NCBI GenBank assembly: GCA_016933695.1
Contig: JAFGAL010000002.1
Location: 124,001 to 188,000, forward strand
Length of the DNA stretch: 64,000 nt
Direction of reading: 5' to 3'
Origin: Candidatus Zixiibacteriota bacterium
GTDB taxonomy: Bacteria; Zixibacteria; MSB-5A5; GN15; PGXB01
Shown one piece after another: positions 1 to 8,063 of the stretch; position 1 is the first letter of the stretch; every line of letters begins with the position of its first letter. The position numbers and the translations under genes are program-made. The notes under the pieces were generated by a model. It saw only the letters and a program-made list of their open reading frames with translations, was not told where the DNA came from and searched no databases.

Positions 1-271
1 AGTAGCAGTCACCTCACATAAATTCGATTTCAAAATAGACCACCTCCTTTCCTGTGTACTTATAATTTCGGCCGATTCCGCGTTTTACGCAAGCAAAAAA
101 TGACACCGGCAACACAAAACTATTATCATCCCCTATAAACAGCTTTAAATGCCTCGTAGATCTAACGCATTACCAGTCATCACATTACCAGGACACATTC
201 CGATGGCAATCATAAAATGTAAATAATACGAAACAATATTAATACAATACACGTCATTATTAATATAATAG
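1..271. other. AT-rich gene-free left edge
   Basis: No open reading frame of convincing quality starts in the first 330 bases on either strand. The stretch from about 200 to 310 is much richer in A and T than the rest of the window and contains several TAATA/TATTA runs, partly arranged as imperfect inverted repeats (235-243 against 256-266). It reads as a promoter and operator zone for the regulator that follows. Confidence 0.5.
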
Positions 272-300
272 TTTACATTACAATAAAATTAGTATATATT
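272..300 (+). promoter_or_regulatory. sigma-70-like promoter of the XRE regulator gene
   Basis: TTTACA at 272-277 and TATATT at 295-300 are separated by exactly 17 bases, the ideal spacing for a housekeeping sigma promoter. Transcription would start near 307, leaving a short leader that carries the ribosome binding site at 321-326. The surrounding AT-rich inverted repeats could be operators for the encoded regulator, which is inference. Confidence 0.5.
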
Positions 301-335
301 AAATGAAGTAATGGAATTTTCAGGAGTTGTCCGTG

Positions 336-545
336 ATGGAGTTAAAAAACAATCTCAGGCGGCTTCGATTCAACGCGAACGAAATGACCCAGCAGGAGCT
401 TGCCGATAAACTTCAGGTTTCCCGCCAGACTATTTACGCCATTGAGAAGGGCAAATTCAATCCATCGGTCAGATTGGCCATTCATATGGCGGAATTGTTT
501 GATGTGGCAGTTGAGGACATTTTTTATCTCAATCGTGAGGGATAG
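336..545 (+). CDS. XRE-family helix-turn-helix transcriptional regulator
   Basis: This 69-residue protein is almost entirely one Cro/C1-type HTH. The helices are visible as MTQQELADKLQVSRQTIYAIEKG, interrupted by the usual turn, followed by FNPSVRLAIHMAELFDVAVEDIF. This is the short single-domain class often paired with a membrane protein gene. ATG at 336 is chosen because CAGGAG at 321-326 sits 9 bases ahead; in-frame TTG (327) and GTG (333) lie closer to the Shine-Dalgarno. The next gene starts 4 bases after the stop, so the two are surely cotranscribed. It is likely a local DNA-binding regulator; the target is unknown and autoregulation is an inference. Confidence 0.9.
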   Translation: MELKNNLRRLRFNANEMTQQELADKLQVSRQTIYAIEKGKFNPSVRLAIHMAELFDVAVEDIFYLNREG

Positions 546-549
546 TCGA

Positions 550-1002
550 ATGAATACACTCGCAGCCAAAAAACCGAAAGAAATAACGACGCGTATTTCT
601 TACATTTCCGCCCTGATCTGGGCCGGAACTGGCGTTATTCTGGTGGTCGGATCGGCATTTACCACCACGCCGCTGTTCAAACATTCGCCGTTGGTGCCGT
701 TTTACGCCGTTTTGGGTTTTGCCTGGTGTTTTTTCAATGCCAGAAAACGCATGCAACGGGCACTGGATGAAATGGAAGCGCACCTGTTCATGAAAATCGA
801 CAATATTACCATTCTGTGGTTCGGACTGCTGTTGATTGCCTATGCTGTCTTTGCCAAGCTGAACGAATGGCTTGGGTTCGCCGAGAATTTCGCCGACATT
901 GTCGGTCAGAACTGGGCACCGCTGTCGCTTTTTGTCATCATCATTACCCAGTCGATTATCGGGCTGATCCTGTTTAAAAACACGACCGCTGATACGAACT
1001 GA
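550..1002 (+). CDS. multi-pass inner-membrane protein, partner of the XRE regulator
   Basis: A 150-residue protein with about four hydrophobic segments (near residues 15-35, 45-62, 83-103 and 122-143) and basic connecting loops (NARKRMQRALDE). No catalytic motif is visible. The ATG at 550 lies 4 bases after the regulator stop. Upstream in-frame codons would run back through the regulator gene in another frame and are rejected. XRE regulator plus small membrane protein is a recurring bacterial arrangement in which the membrane partner may sense the envelope, but nothing here proves that role. Confidence 0.8.
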   Translation: MNTLAAKKPKEITTRISYISALIWAGTGVILVVGSAFTTTPLFKHSPLVPFYAVLGFAWCFFNARKRMQRALDEMEAHLFMKIDNITILWFGLLLIAYAVFAKLNEWLGFAENFADIVGQNWAPLSLFVIIITQSIIGLILFKNTTADTN

Positions 1003-1112
1003 ACGAAGTTGCATGGCTATTGGTGCTACCTGATCCAATCAACCTGGATCGGCGGCGAACTTTTCGGGCCGACAGCCGTAACATATTCTGTATGTCATAA
1101 GGGAGTGTTGCA

Positions 1113-1307
1113 ATGACCGCGCTGATTCTCTGGTGTATCCTGCTTTTTTTGTGCTGGCCGCTGGCTTTGCTGGCGGTAGTGCTGTATCCACTGGTCTGGC
1201 TGGTTTTACTGCAGTTCCGACTGCTCGGGATTGCGGTCGATGGCGTTCTGGAATTGATTCGAAGTCTGATCACTCTACCGGCGCGGGTGCTTCGCGGCGG
1301 GCATTAA
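1113..1307 (+). CDS. small two-segment membrane protein
   Basis: A 64-residue, highly hydrophobic protein rich in Leu, Trp and Pro, with one long or two closely spaced membrane helices at residues 4-34 and an amphipathic C-terminus ending in RVLRGGH. GGGAG at 1101-1105 lies 7 bases ahead of the ATG, which supports translation. It follows the membrane gene at 550 by 110 bases on the same strand. Its last bases overlap the 3' end of the convergent methyltransferase gene by 4. Function unknown. Confidence 0.65.
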   Translation: MTALILWCILLFLCWPLALLAVVLYPLVWLVLLQFRLLGIAVDGVLELIRSLITLPARVLRGGH

Positions 1308-1903
1308 TCGGCTTTGAAAACAAAAATTTCCTCTACTGACGGCTGGCGATAATGCCAGGCTTTCGCCACGAGACTGTATTCGAAAATAAAGCCACAGGTT
1401 CGCAGGGTTGTCATCAACCTCGCGACGTCGACCTCCCCTTTATGTGACAACGACGCCGGATTCACGAGGAGTATCCCGTCCCGACGCAGGACCCGACGCA
1501 TCTCCGTAAACAGCGTATACCAATCATCAATAACATGAAGAATGTCGAACACCAGAGCGGTATCCAGAGAACCATCCTTGATCCATTTCAGGTGCAATCG
1601 TCCGTCGGTTTTACGAATTGATACATGTCCGGGAGGATTGTATTTGGTCAAACGGCTTTTCACTTCCTGCAGATTGTCGGGATTTTTATCGACTGCGATG
1701 ACTTCTCCGTTCGGTGCCACCGCTTCGGCCAGAGGAATAACATATCCCCCGGTACCACAGCCAAAATCGAGAATCCGATCCCCCGGTTTCATCCCCAGGT
1801 TCCGCATTAACGCGGCGCCGGCGGTATTGAACCACTCAGCGCTTTCCCGGTTTTTTTGCGATGACAGGGCGGCTGTCTTTTTTCGATTTTCGTGTTGAGA
1901 CAA
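1304..1903 (-). CDS. class I SAM-dependent methyltransferase
   Basis: 199 residues with the Rossmann methyltransferase signature: motif I ILDFGCGTGGYVIPLA (about residues 44-59), an acidic residue after the second strand (VIAVDKN), LVFDILHVID as motif II/post-I, and RRDGILLVNP as motif III. This matches the Methyltransf_11/25 group. The substrate cannot be read from the sequence. The proposed TTG start follows the glnS stop directly, so the gene is probably translated by coupling from glnS. The next in-frame Met would cut into the fold. The convergent small membrane gene overlaps the 3' end by 4 bases. Confidence 0.85.
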   Translation of the reverse strand: MSQHENRKKTAALSSQKNRESAEWFNTAGAALMRNLGMKPGDRILDFGCGTGGYVIPLAEAVAPNGEVIAVDKNPDNLQEVKSRLTKYNPPGHVSIRKTDGRLHLKWIKDGSLDTALVFDILHVIDDWYTLFTEMRRVLRRDGILLVNPASLSHKGEVDVARLMTTLRTCGFIFEYSLVAKAWHYRQPSVEEIFVFKAD

Positions 1904-3619
1904 CTATTGTTTTCCGGCGATTTTCGCCCAGGTATCCTTAAGTGAGACGGTCCGGTTGAACACGGGCTTGTTTTCGGTTGTATCGACCGAATCCACGCAG
2001 AAATATCCCTGACGGAGAAACTGGAAAAACTCGCCCGGTTGCGCGTCAGCCAGCGCCGGCTCGACTTTGCACCCGCGTATTGCCGTCAGCGAACCGGCAT
2101 TGAAATTGGCCTTGAAATCTTCGTCCTCAAGCGGATTTTCCCTGGTGAACAGCCGATCGTACAGACGCACTTCGGCATCACGGGCGTGCGCCGCTGAAAC
2201 CCAGTGCAGGGTGCCTTTGACGCGACGTCCGTCCGGGGTTCCGCCCCCGCGTGATTCTGGATCATAGGTACAGTGCAGTTCCACGATCCTGCCATTCTCA
2301 TCCTTGACAACCCGGGCGCAGGTGATATAGTAGGCATGTTTCAAGCGAACTTCCTGCCCCGGTGCGAGGCGGAAGAACTTTTTCGGTGGGTTCTCGAGAA
2401 AATCCTCGCGCTCGATATATATTTCCCGCGAAAACGGAATCATCCGCGTGCCCGCCGATTCATCCTCGGGATTGTTGATCGCCTCGAATTGTTCCACCTG
2501 TCCCTCGGGATAATTGTCGATGATGACTTTCAGCGGATCCAGCACCGCCATCATCCGTCGGGCGCGGATATTCAAATCCTCTCGCAGGCAGTATTCCAAG
2601 AGGGCGATATCGACCATGCTTTCCCGTTTCGCCACGCCGATCCGGTCGCAGAACGTGCGGATCGCTTCCGGCGTATAGCCGCGGCGGCGAAGTCCCGACA
2701 GCGTGGGCATACGCGGGTCATCCCAGCCGCTAACGAATCCCTCTTTCACCAGTTGAATCAGGCGCCGCTTACTCAACACCGTGTAACCGATATTCAGCCG
2801 CGCGAATTCGATCTGGCGCGGGTGATGAATCCCCAGTTGATCGATAAACCAGTCATAGAGCGGGCGATGATCCTCGAAACTGATATCGCACAGGGAATGG
2901 GTGATTCCCTCGATCGAATCCGACTGCCCGTGCGCCCAGTCGTACATCGGATAAATGCACCATTTGTTTCCCGTACGATGGTGTTCCGCATGCAAAATGC
3001 GATACATCACCGGGTCGCGCATATTCAGATTCGGCGCGGCCATATCGATTTTGGCCCGCAGGACCCGCGATCCGTCGGGGAATTCCCCCGCCTTCATGCG
3101 CTCGAACAGGTCGAGGTTTTCCGCAATCGATCGGTTGCGATACGGGCTGTCCTTGCCGGGCGCGGTCAGTGTCCCCCGGTATTCGCGGATTTCATCGGCG
3201 GTCAAATCGTCGACATACGCCTTCCCGTCTTTTGTCAGCCTAATTGCGAATTCATACAACTGGTCGAAATAATCGGAGGCATAAAACAGGCGATCCTCCC
3301 AGTCGAAACCGAGCCAGCGGATATCCCGCATGATCGCCTCGACATAGGCGGTCTCTTCCTTGGCAGGATTGGTGTCATCGAAACGCAGGTTATATTTGCC
3401 GCCGAACTCCTCGGCAAGACCGTAATTGACACAGATCGCCTTGGCATGACCGATATGCAGAAAGCCGTTCGGTTCCGGTGGAAACCGGGTATGCACCCGG
3501 CCGTCGTTCTTGTTTTCGGCGACCTCTTTTTCAATGATTTCTTTTATGAAGTGCGATGACGCTTCGGTTTCAGTGCCGTTCGCCTTCGCGGGTTTGCTGT
3601 CGTCGTTTTCGTGAGCCAT
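1904..3619 (-). CDS. glnS: glutamine--tRNA ligase (GlnRS)
   Basis: 571 residues, the normal length for a bacterial GlnRS, which charges tRNA-Gln with glutamine in the cytoplasm. The class I signature appears as [14 protein letters not shown] (residues 47-60, HIGH at 55-58) and the KMSKS equivalent as VLSKR (281-285). The PPEPNG context is the GlnRS form rather than that of GluRS. The C-terminal half fits the anticodon-binding beta barrels. Having glnS suggests direct charging, although a GatCAB route elsewhere in the genome is not excluded. The methyltransferase gene follows immediately on the same strand. Confidence 0.97.
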   Translation of the reverse strand: MAHENDDSKPAKANGTETEASSHFIKEIIEKEVAENKNDGRVHTRFPPEPNGFLHIGHAKAICVNYGLAEEFGGKYNLRFDDTNPAKEETAYVEAIMRDIRWLGFDWEDRLFYASDYFDQLYEFAIRLTKDGKAYVDDLTADEIREYRGTLTAPGKDSPYRNRSIAENLDLFERMKAGEFPDGSRVLRAKIDMAAPNLNMRDPVMYRILHAEHHRTGNKWCIYPMYDWAHGQSDSIEGITHSLCDISFEDHRPLYDWFIDQLGIHHPRQIEFARLNIGYTVLSKRRLIQLVKEGFVSGWDDPRMPTLSGLRRRGYTPEAIRTFCDRIGVAKRESMVDIALLEYCLREDLNIRARRMMAVLDPLKVIIDNYPEGQVEQFEAINNPEDESAGTRMIPFSREIYIEREDFLENPPKKFFRLAPGQEVRLKHAYYITCARVVKDENGRIVELHCTYDPESRGGGTPDGRRVKGTLHWVSAAHARDAEVRLYDRLFTRENPLEDEDFKANFNAGSLTAIRGCKVEPALADAQPGEFFQFLRQGYFCVDSVDTTENKPVFNRTVSLKDTWAKIAGKQ

Positions 3620-3664
3620 AACCTGCTCCGGAATAATGGTTGCATCCTAAACCGTATTCATCGG

Positions 3665-3689
3665 CAAAAAAACGGGCGGTTTCACCCGT
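3665..3689 (-). terminator. intrinsic terminator after the DUF1579 gene
   Basis: Read on the minus strand, ACGGGTG and CGCCCGT form a 7-bp stem with one G-U pair around an AAAC loop, followed by seven T. It lies about 115 bases beyond the stop of the DUF1579 gene and just ahead of glnS, so it should insulate glnS from upstream transcription. Confidence 0.65.
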
Positions 3690-3804
3690 CCTTACCAGAC
3701 AATACGCAATAAAATAGCGTTCGCGTCCGTTTAGGCAACCATAAAAACAAGGGCTGACAAAATCGGAAGATAATGGGGTAAGGTCGTTTTGAATAACAAC
3801 ACCA

Positions 3805-4377
3805 TTATTTTCGAGTATACTCCCCTTCCATTGACACGAACCAGTTCCGGCCGTCCATCGAGTTTTCCATAATCCAGGTGAAGCGGTCGGACGTGATATC
3901 GGAAATTATGATCCGGGTTTGAAACTCCTGGCCATTCATCAGATCGACACCACTGACGACCTGCTTGCCGTCCGATGTGAACCTGCCGGTATAATACGAT
4001 TGTCGTCCGACAAAGCCGTCGACCCACATCTGTTGCCATTCTTTTCGCTCGCGATCATAAGTGATAATGCTGAGGCCGGCCATTTCCATCCCCATCATCT
4101 CCCCGGTAAACTCCATCATAATCGCGCCGCCTCCGGCGACATACCGATAGGTGACATCGGCGGTATGTTCGATCCAGTTCGTGTCGGCGGGATCAGTCAG
4201 CATCCGTCCGGTATAGGTCCAGTCGCCGATAAATCCATCCATCTGCTTCAATTCCGGCGGCGGTCCCCACTGCGGTTGTTCCGCGCCGGCGGTTTGTTCC
4301 GGGGTGTCCGAGGCCAGGATGGTCACTGCGGTTAGCAGCCCCATTAAAAGCACGATCATTCCAATTCGCAATTTCAT
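3805..4377 (-). CDS. exported DUF1579 family protein
   Basis: 190 residues. An N-terminal signal sequence (MKLRIGMIVLLMGLLTAVTI) precedes a domain with the DUF1579 pattern: an early MDGFIGDWTYTGRM, a central block of glycines and methionines (GGGAIMMEFTGEMMGMEM), then a run of antiparallel strands ending FTWIMENSMDGRNW. The family is a lipocalin-like beta barrel of unknown role. The start is at 4377 because GGAGGAG lies 5 bases ahead; a longer frame begins at 4404 but lacks a ribosome site. It is monocistronic with its own terminator. Confidence 0.8.
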   Translation of the reverse strand: MKLRIGMIVLLMGLLTAVTILASDTPEQTAGAEQPQWGPPPELKQMDGFIGDWTYTGRMLTDPADTNWIEHTADVTYRYVAGGGAIMMEFTGEMMGMEMAGLSIITYDRERKEWQQMWVDGFVGRQSYYTGRFTSDGKQVVSGVDLMNGQEFQTRIIISDITSDRFTWIMENSMDGRNWFVSMEGEYTRK

Positions 4378-4616
4378 TTTTCTCCTCCGATAAAAAAGCC
4401 TCATACGGGCGGTTAAGGTTGTCCGCCAATTCGGCGTGATGTCTTCTCATAACCGGGATTGAACAACAAAAGTTCGATAAAATCCATCACATTACACCGG
4501 TTTCGAGTAAAAAACCAAATCGGGGGGAGGCGTTTTTAGATGTCAGGATATAACAGCCCACCTCCGGTTGTCATTCTGATATTGACTTCTGCCTTAAAAT
4601 GCTTATTATAAATTTA

Positions 4617-4648
4617 ACGGACAAGTAAGGCGATAATCAATTGTCCGT
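4617..4648. repeat. 8-bp inverted repeat with 16-base spacer
   Basis: ACGGACAA (4617-4624) is matched by TTGTCCGT (4641-4648). The arms are perfect. The spacer is long for a terminator, and no T-run follows. It may be an operator or the end of a decayed element; there is no flanking duplication to support a transposon. Confidence 0.35.
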
Positions 4649-4832
4649 CATAACCTTCGTAAGAGGAAGCTGAGACGACATCTTGAACGATGGCATCCAT
4701 TGCCGACATGCGAACGACCATGCATGCTTTGACTGAAGTATGACCCGGCATGACCGGCATAGTTTCTTGCAATAGGGAATTGCAGGAACATAACTGGCGT
4801 GTAGAATCCGGTAGGTTTTCCTCAATTTCCGG

Positions 4833-4866
4833 CCCGCCCCGCGCAACCGAGGCGGGTTTATTTTAT
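4833..4866 (+). terminator. terminator-like hairpin in intergenic region
   Basis: CCCGCC (4833-4838) pairs with GGCGGG (4851-4856) around a 12-base loop and is followed by TTTATTTTAT. On the plus strand no protein gene ends nearby, so if active it would end a non-coding or very small transcript starting between 4405 and 4800. Confidence 0.35.
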
Positions 4867-5067
4867 GCAAAAATATCGCCAACACCCCCCCATTGATCCA
4901 GACAATCAATCAATTGCTTTTTTCGGAAAGATTGTAGCAGCTACTGTGACAATAGTTGCAAATCGACCGGGTTCGCGCCAGATTGCGCGAGCAGTTAATA
5001 AATGATGTCCGGGAATCTGTAAACCGTTTTAGTATTACGAACGACAGACGTTTCCCGACATCGGTCG

Positions 5068-5100
5068 CCCGCCCGTCCCCACGGGCGGGTTCATTATTAT
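5068..5100 (+). terminator. second terminator-like hairpin, perfect 9-bp stem
   Basis: CCCGCCCGT (5068-5076) and ACGGGCGGG (5081-5089) form a perfect stem with a CCCC loop, followed by TTCATTATTAT. The tail is only partly T, so it is a weaker intrinsic terminator. It shares the CCCGCC/GGCGGG core and orientation of the hairpin at 4833. Confidence 0.4.
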
Positions 5101-5472
5101 CCCGCATTGTCTACTGCGAATACAGGGGTACGGGGCCCGGCGGCGGGACGATTGCAGATAAAAGCATCAAATCATTTTGGGATTTTGGACTGCCTCTTTT
5201 CGGCATAGTATGCCCGAAGCGGGAAGCAGACATATCGATTTGCGGATCGCACACGTGCCGGATGAAACAATACCATAGTTAAATGTACGTCAAATCCTCG
5301 ATTTGTCAACGATCGAAAGTTGAGGAATTGCCATATAGAGAGAATTAATAAACTTTTCCTCGCGATTGTCGTCTATTGAGGTGAAACAAACAGCTTTCAC
5401 TCCAGCAGTATTAGGAGAACTCCCGCATTTCAGGATGAGGAGTTATATGCCCGGAAAGGATATTATTTAAAT

Positions 5473-6519
5473 ATGATGAATCATGGGTATAGTCATGTTG
5501 GTATCCTGCGGCGTTTATGTCTTTTCTTGATAACGGTTTTGGGGCTATTTTTATCGCCATGCGCCGGGAAAATGATATCCGACGCAGCCAGTTCCGAAAT
5601 CATCAATAAATACATTCAGGTTAGCGGCGGCGAAAACCTCAACGCCGTTCAATCGGTGTATCACATAGGGACTCTGGTGCGAGGTCAAACCGGAAATGTC
5701 CCATTGGAGGTTTATGCCAAAGCACCAGACAAATGGCGATACAATCAGACATTCGCCTGGGGTGATCAAATTGCCTGCGGCTTCGATGGTATTTCGGCAT
5801 GGCAGGCTGACACCGGCGGAGTTTCGGACTTACATCCCCGCCAGCGCTTTGACTTTCAGCTTTTATTCACAATTGCCACCCCGCTCAAGCTCGATGAGCT
5901 CTTTTCGGAGATACGCGTTAAGAACGGGGAAACATTTGTGGATAGTAATATCGATGTACTCATTGCCGATTCACCGGAGGGATTTGTCACGGAATTGGCA
6001 TTTGACAGGAAAACGGGTGTTCTTGTACGAGCCGGAGACATGTATTTCGAGGATTATCGCGAAACCGGCGACATTTTGTTGCCATACCGGATCATTTTCG
6101 GCACGGCGGACGGAGAAAAAGCGAATCTGGTCATGCAATTCAGCATGATTGTTCTCAACGGCAGTGTCGATGACAGCCTATTTGAAAGACCCATCTGCAA
6201 TCTTGAATTGAAAGCCCCGCCATTACATAAGAACCGGATCACCGTCGATATCGATTCGGCCGCCCTGACGCCGCTTCTCGGTGTCTATCGACACCCGGCC
6301 GATTCCAGCCTGACTTTAACGGTATCATTGCAGGGCAATCACCTTATGATCGGCAGAACCGGATCAGGACAAAAAATCGAGCTGAAACCGGAGTCCGTAA
6401 CGGATTTTTATATCAAGTTTCCTGATCAGGAATTTCATTTCCTGCGTGATTCATCGGGGAATGCCACGCATCTGATCTACGGACCCGACAGTACCCGAAT
6501 GGGAGCGAAAATACAGTGA
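5473..6519 (+). CDS. exported LolA-like/DUF3471-like beta-rich protein
   Basis: 348 residues. Signal peptide at residues 13-32 (LCLFLITVLGLFLSPCAGK). Residues 40-240 resemble the half-barrel fold of lipoprotein-sorting proteins: a start like IINKYIQVSGGENLNAVQSV, then a LEVYAKAPDKWRY strand and a later LAFDRKTGVLVRAGDMYFEDYR strand. Residues 255-345 (LTPLLGVYRHPADSSLTLTV, then a LKPESVTDFYIKF strand) match the small DUF3471-type barrel found after peptidases. It is a periplasmic or outer-membrane-facing protein without visible catalytic residues. The next gene on the same strand follows 43 bases later. Exact family not certain. Confidence 0.7.
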   Translation: MMNHGYSHVGILRRLCLFLITVLGLFLSPCAGKMISDAASSEIINKYIQVSGGENLNAVQSVYHIGTLVRGQTGNVPLEVYAKAPDKWRYNQTFAWGDQIACGFDGISAWQADTGGVSDLHPRQRFDFQLLFTIATPLKLDELFSEIRVKNGETFVDSNIDVLIADSPEGFVTELAFDRKTGVLVRAGDMYFEDYRETGDILLPYRIIFGTADGEKANLVMQFSMIVLNGSVDDSLFERPICNLELKAPPLHKNRITVDIDSAALTPLLGVYRHPADSSLTLTVSLQGNHLMIGRTGSGQKIELKPESVTDFYIKFPDQEFHFLRDSSGNATHLIYGPDSTRMGAKIQ

Positions 6520-6562
6520 ATCATGATTGAGTAATCCGATACGGCAAACCGAGGATAATAAC

Positions 6563-7228
6563 ATGAATCGCAAAACATTTTTAACAAAAATACTCGCCAC
6601 GGGCGCATCGGCGTGCTGCGGTGCGGCCTTACTGGGACCATGTCTACAGGCACAAGTGCTGGGGCAAAGTCCGGCACAAAATCCCGCGGCGCAGGATTGG
6701 ATTGATGCGTTGAGGAAACGGATGCTTGAATCATCAAGAACGCCCGAGTCGGATCGCTTCAAGAAGGCATCGACCTGGATAAGAGATTTGCTGAATAATA
6801 TGGACAACATTCTTGATAATGACACAAAAATCAAATTGATGCATGCGTGCGGCAGGTCCTGCCATATTGATGCTTTTGGTGTAGCCGGCGACGAAAAGCC
6901 AACGGATGAAACGGCCCAGAGGTGGATGGCGTACCTAAGGAATGCCGGTTATGATATTACCCGTGCTGGAAACCTGACAATAGTGCAGTACAGCTGGGGT
7001 CGCGATCACCAGAATCCCTGGGGGTTGATGATTAAAGACGGGTACTGCCTATGCCCGATCGTGGAATCAATCCCCAAAGACCTCTCTCCTACGTTCTGCA
7101 ACTGCTCGGCCGGGTATGTCAAAGAAATGTTCCGGCGGTATCTGGGCAAACCGGTTGATGTCGAGTTGGTGGAAACGTTGCAGATGGGCGGCACTGACTG
7201 CCGATTTAAAATTACAATACACAATTGA
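6563..7228 (+). CDS. exported Cys-rich protein, paralogue of the convergent neighbour
   Basis: 221 residues. The signal sequence (MNRKTFLTKILATGASACCG) resembles a Tat leader but with a single basic pair. The mature part has a conserved cysteine series, CGRSC, CLCP and FCNC, with a final Cys in the GGTDCRFKI strand. The same series occurs in the gene at 7269. The pattern suggests binding of a metal or Fe-S cluster. The end (FRRYLGKPVDVELVETLQ) recalls V4R/ATC-hydrolase-type domains, a weak resemblance. ATG 6563 is chosen over an earlier frame start (6527) because GAGG lies 8 bases before it. Function unknown. Confidence 0.7.
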   Translation: MNRKTFLTKILATGASACCGAALLGPCLQAQVLGQSPAQNPAAQDWIDALRKRMLESSRTPESDRFKKASTWIRDLLNNMDNILDNDTKIKLMHACGRSCHIDAFGVAGDEKPTDETAQRWMAYLRNAGYDITRAGNLTIVQYSWGRDHQNPWGLMIKDGYCLCPIVESIPKDLSPTFCNCSAGYVKEMFRRYLGKPVDVELVETLQMGGTDCRFKITIHN

Positions 7229-7268
7229 TTCCGCACATTGCAGAAATCGGTTATCTGCAGTATGCTAT

Positions 7269-7829
7269 TTATACCAACGTCATTTTGATCTGGCAGACGT
7301 CGTCGCCGGCGGCGATGGTTTTCAGCAGTTCCACCTCGACCGTTTTACCCAAAATGCGTTCGAAGAACTCCTTGCTGAAACCTTTGGTGCAGTTGCAGAA
7401 CACCGGCGTCTGGGTATACCCTGCCGACCGGATCGGGCAATAGCATTTGTCATATGTTCCGATTACGGAATTGCCCTCGCGGATGAGATTCCCGCCGCCG
7501 AAGTCGTGCTTGTTGAGAATCGCGAGAATCTGATCGAGATCCTTGTTGTCGCCGATCTCGGCGATAGCTTCTTGGCCGTGCGATCCCATGAAATACTGGG
7601 CGCATCCCCGACCGCAGACCTCGATTGCGTTCAGGCACCCGGATTTTTCGGCGGAGTCGAGATTGTCCAGAAGCGTATCCAGCCACCACTTGACCAGAAA
7701 CTTCTGCTGTTCGATCGACGGCACCTCCTGCGCCAGAACCGACGGCACACCACCGAGGACAGTCCCCAGCCCCAGAGTCCCAGACAGCGCCATGAAGGTT
7801 CTTCTGCAAATAGTACTCTTCTCGTCCAT
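7269..7829 (-). CDS. Tat-exported Cys-rich protein, paralogue of the gene at 6563
   Basis: 186 residues starting with a twin-arginine leader (ICRRTFMALSGTLGLGTVLGG) and a VLAQ cleavage site. It shares with its neighbour the motifs CGRGC, CYCP, FCNC and a late Cys, plus the frame GF.KE.FERILGK..EVEL. Twin-arginine export of a protein with seven conserved cysteines suggests that a metal cofactor is inserted before export; this is inference. GGGAG lies 5 bases before the ATG. The two paralogues converge with 40 bases between their stops. No known enzyme family is assigned with confidence. Confidence 0.75.
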   Translation of the reverse strand: MDEKSTICRRTFMALSGTLGLGTVLGGVPSVLAQEVPSIEQQKFLVKWWLDTLLDNLDSAEKSGCLNAIEVCGRGCAQYFMGSHGQEAIAEIGDNKDLDQILAILNKHDFGGGNLIREGNSVIGTYDKCYCPIRSAGYTQTPVFCNCTKGFSKEFFERILGKTVEVELLKTIAAGDDVCQIKMTLV

Positions 7830-7865
7830 GGTAACTCCCGAATTGTGTTTATCCGGTGAAACAAA

Positions 7866-7939
7866 TACCCCCGGCAGGACTCGAACCTGCTACCCTCTGC
7901 TTAGAAGGCAGATGCTCTATCCACATGAGCTACGGGGGC
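7866..7939 (-). tRNA. tRNA-Arg (anticodon TCT)
   Basis: On the minus strand a full cloverleaf is present: acceptor GCCCCCG/CGGGGGT, D arm GCTC...GAGC, anticodon stem TCTGC/GCAGA around CTTCTAA (anticodon TCT), and T arm GCAGG TTCGAGT CCTGC. Base 73 is A and no CCA is encoded. The first pair is G-U rather than G-C, slightly unusual. It reads AGA and AGG codons. Confidence 0.96.
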
Positions 7940-8063
7940 ATAGTAATCAACTGTGTGTCCGCTCTTCACCATCAAAGATAATGTCAACGGACAATCCGGG
8001 CAATCATTTTATCGGCAAAAATCCACCAGATAGAAGGCCCCGGTTCTCCTGTCTGCGGCTATA

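Larger units (their letters stand above)
4378..5472. other. gene-poor 1.1-kb stretch with inverted repeats and hairpins
   Basis: Reading frames of up to 108 codons occur here, but their translations have no domain pattern, no ribosome sites and skewed composition, so none is called. The stretch holds an inverted repeat at 4617-4648, two terminator-like hairpins oriented to the right (4833-4866 and 5068-5100), and smaller stems such as TCGCGC/GCGCGA near 4975-4992. Structured non-coding RNA or a decayed gene is possible. Confidence 0.4.

Noticed and set aside
2273-3559. 428-codon plus-strand frame opposite glnS
   Set aside because: It is the antisense shadow of a well-conserved gene; the composition is a mirrored synthetase and it has no ribosome site or domain.
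4637-4909. 90-codon minus-strand frame
   Set aside because: Cys/Arg-rich random-looking translation overlapping the inverted repeat and a terminator-like hairpin.
4956-5282. 108-codon frame in the intergenic region
   Set aside because: No ribosome site, it runs through a strong hairpin, and the translation resembles no protein family.
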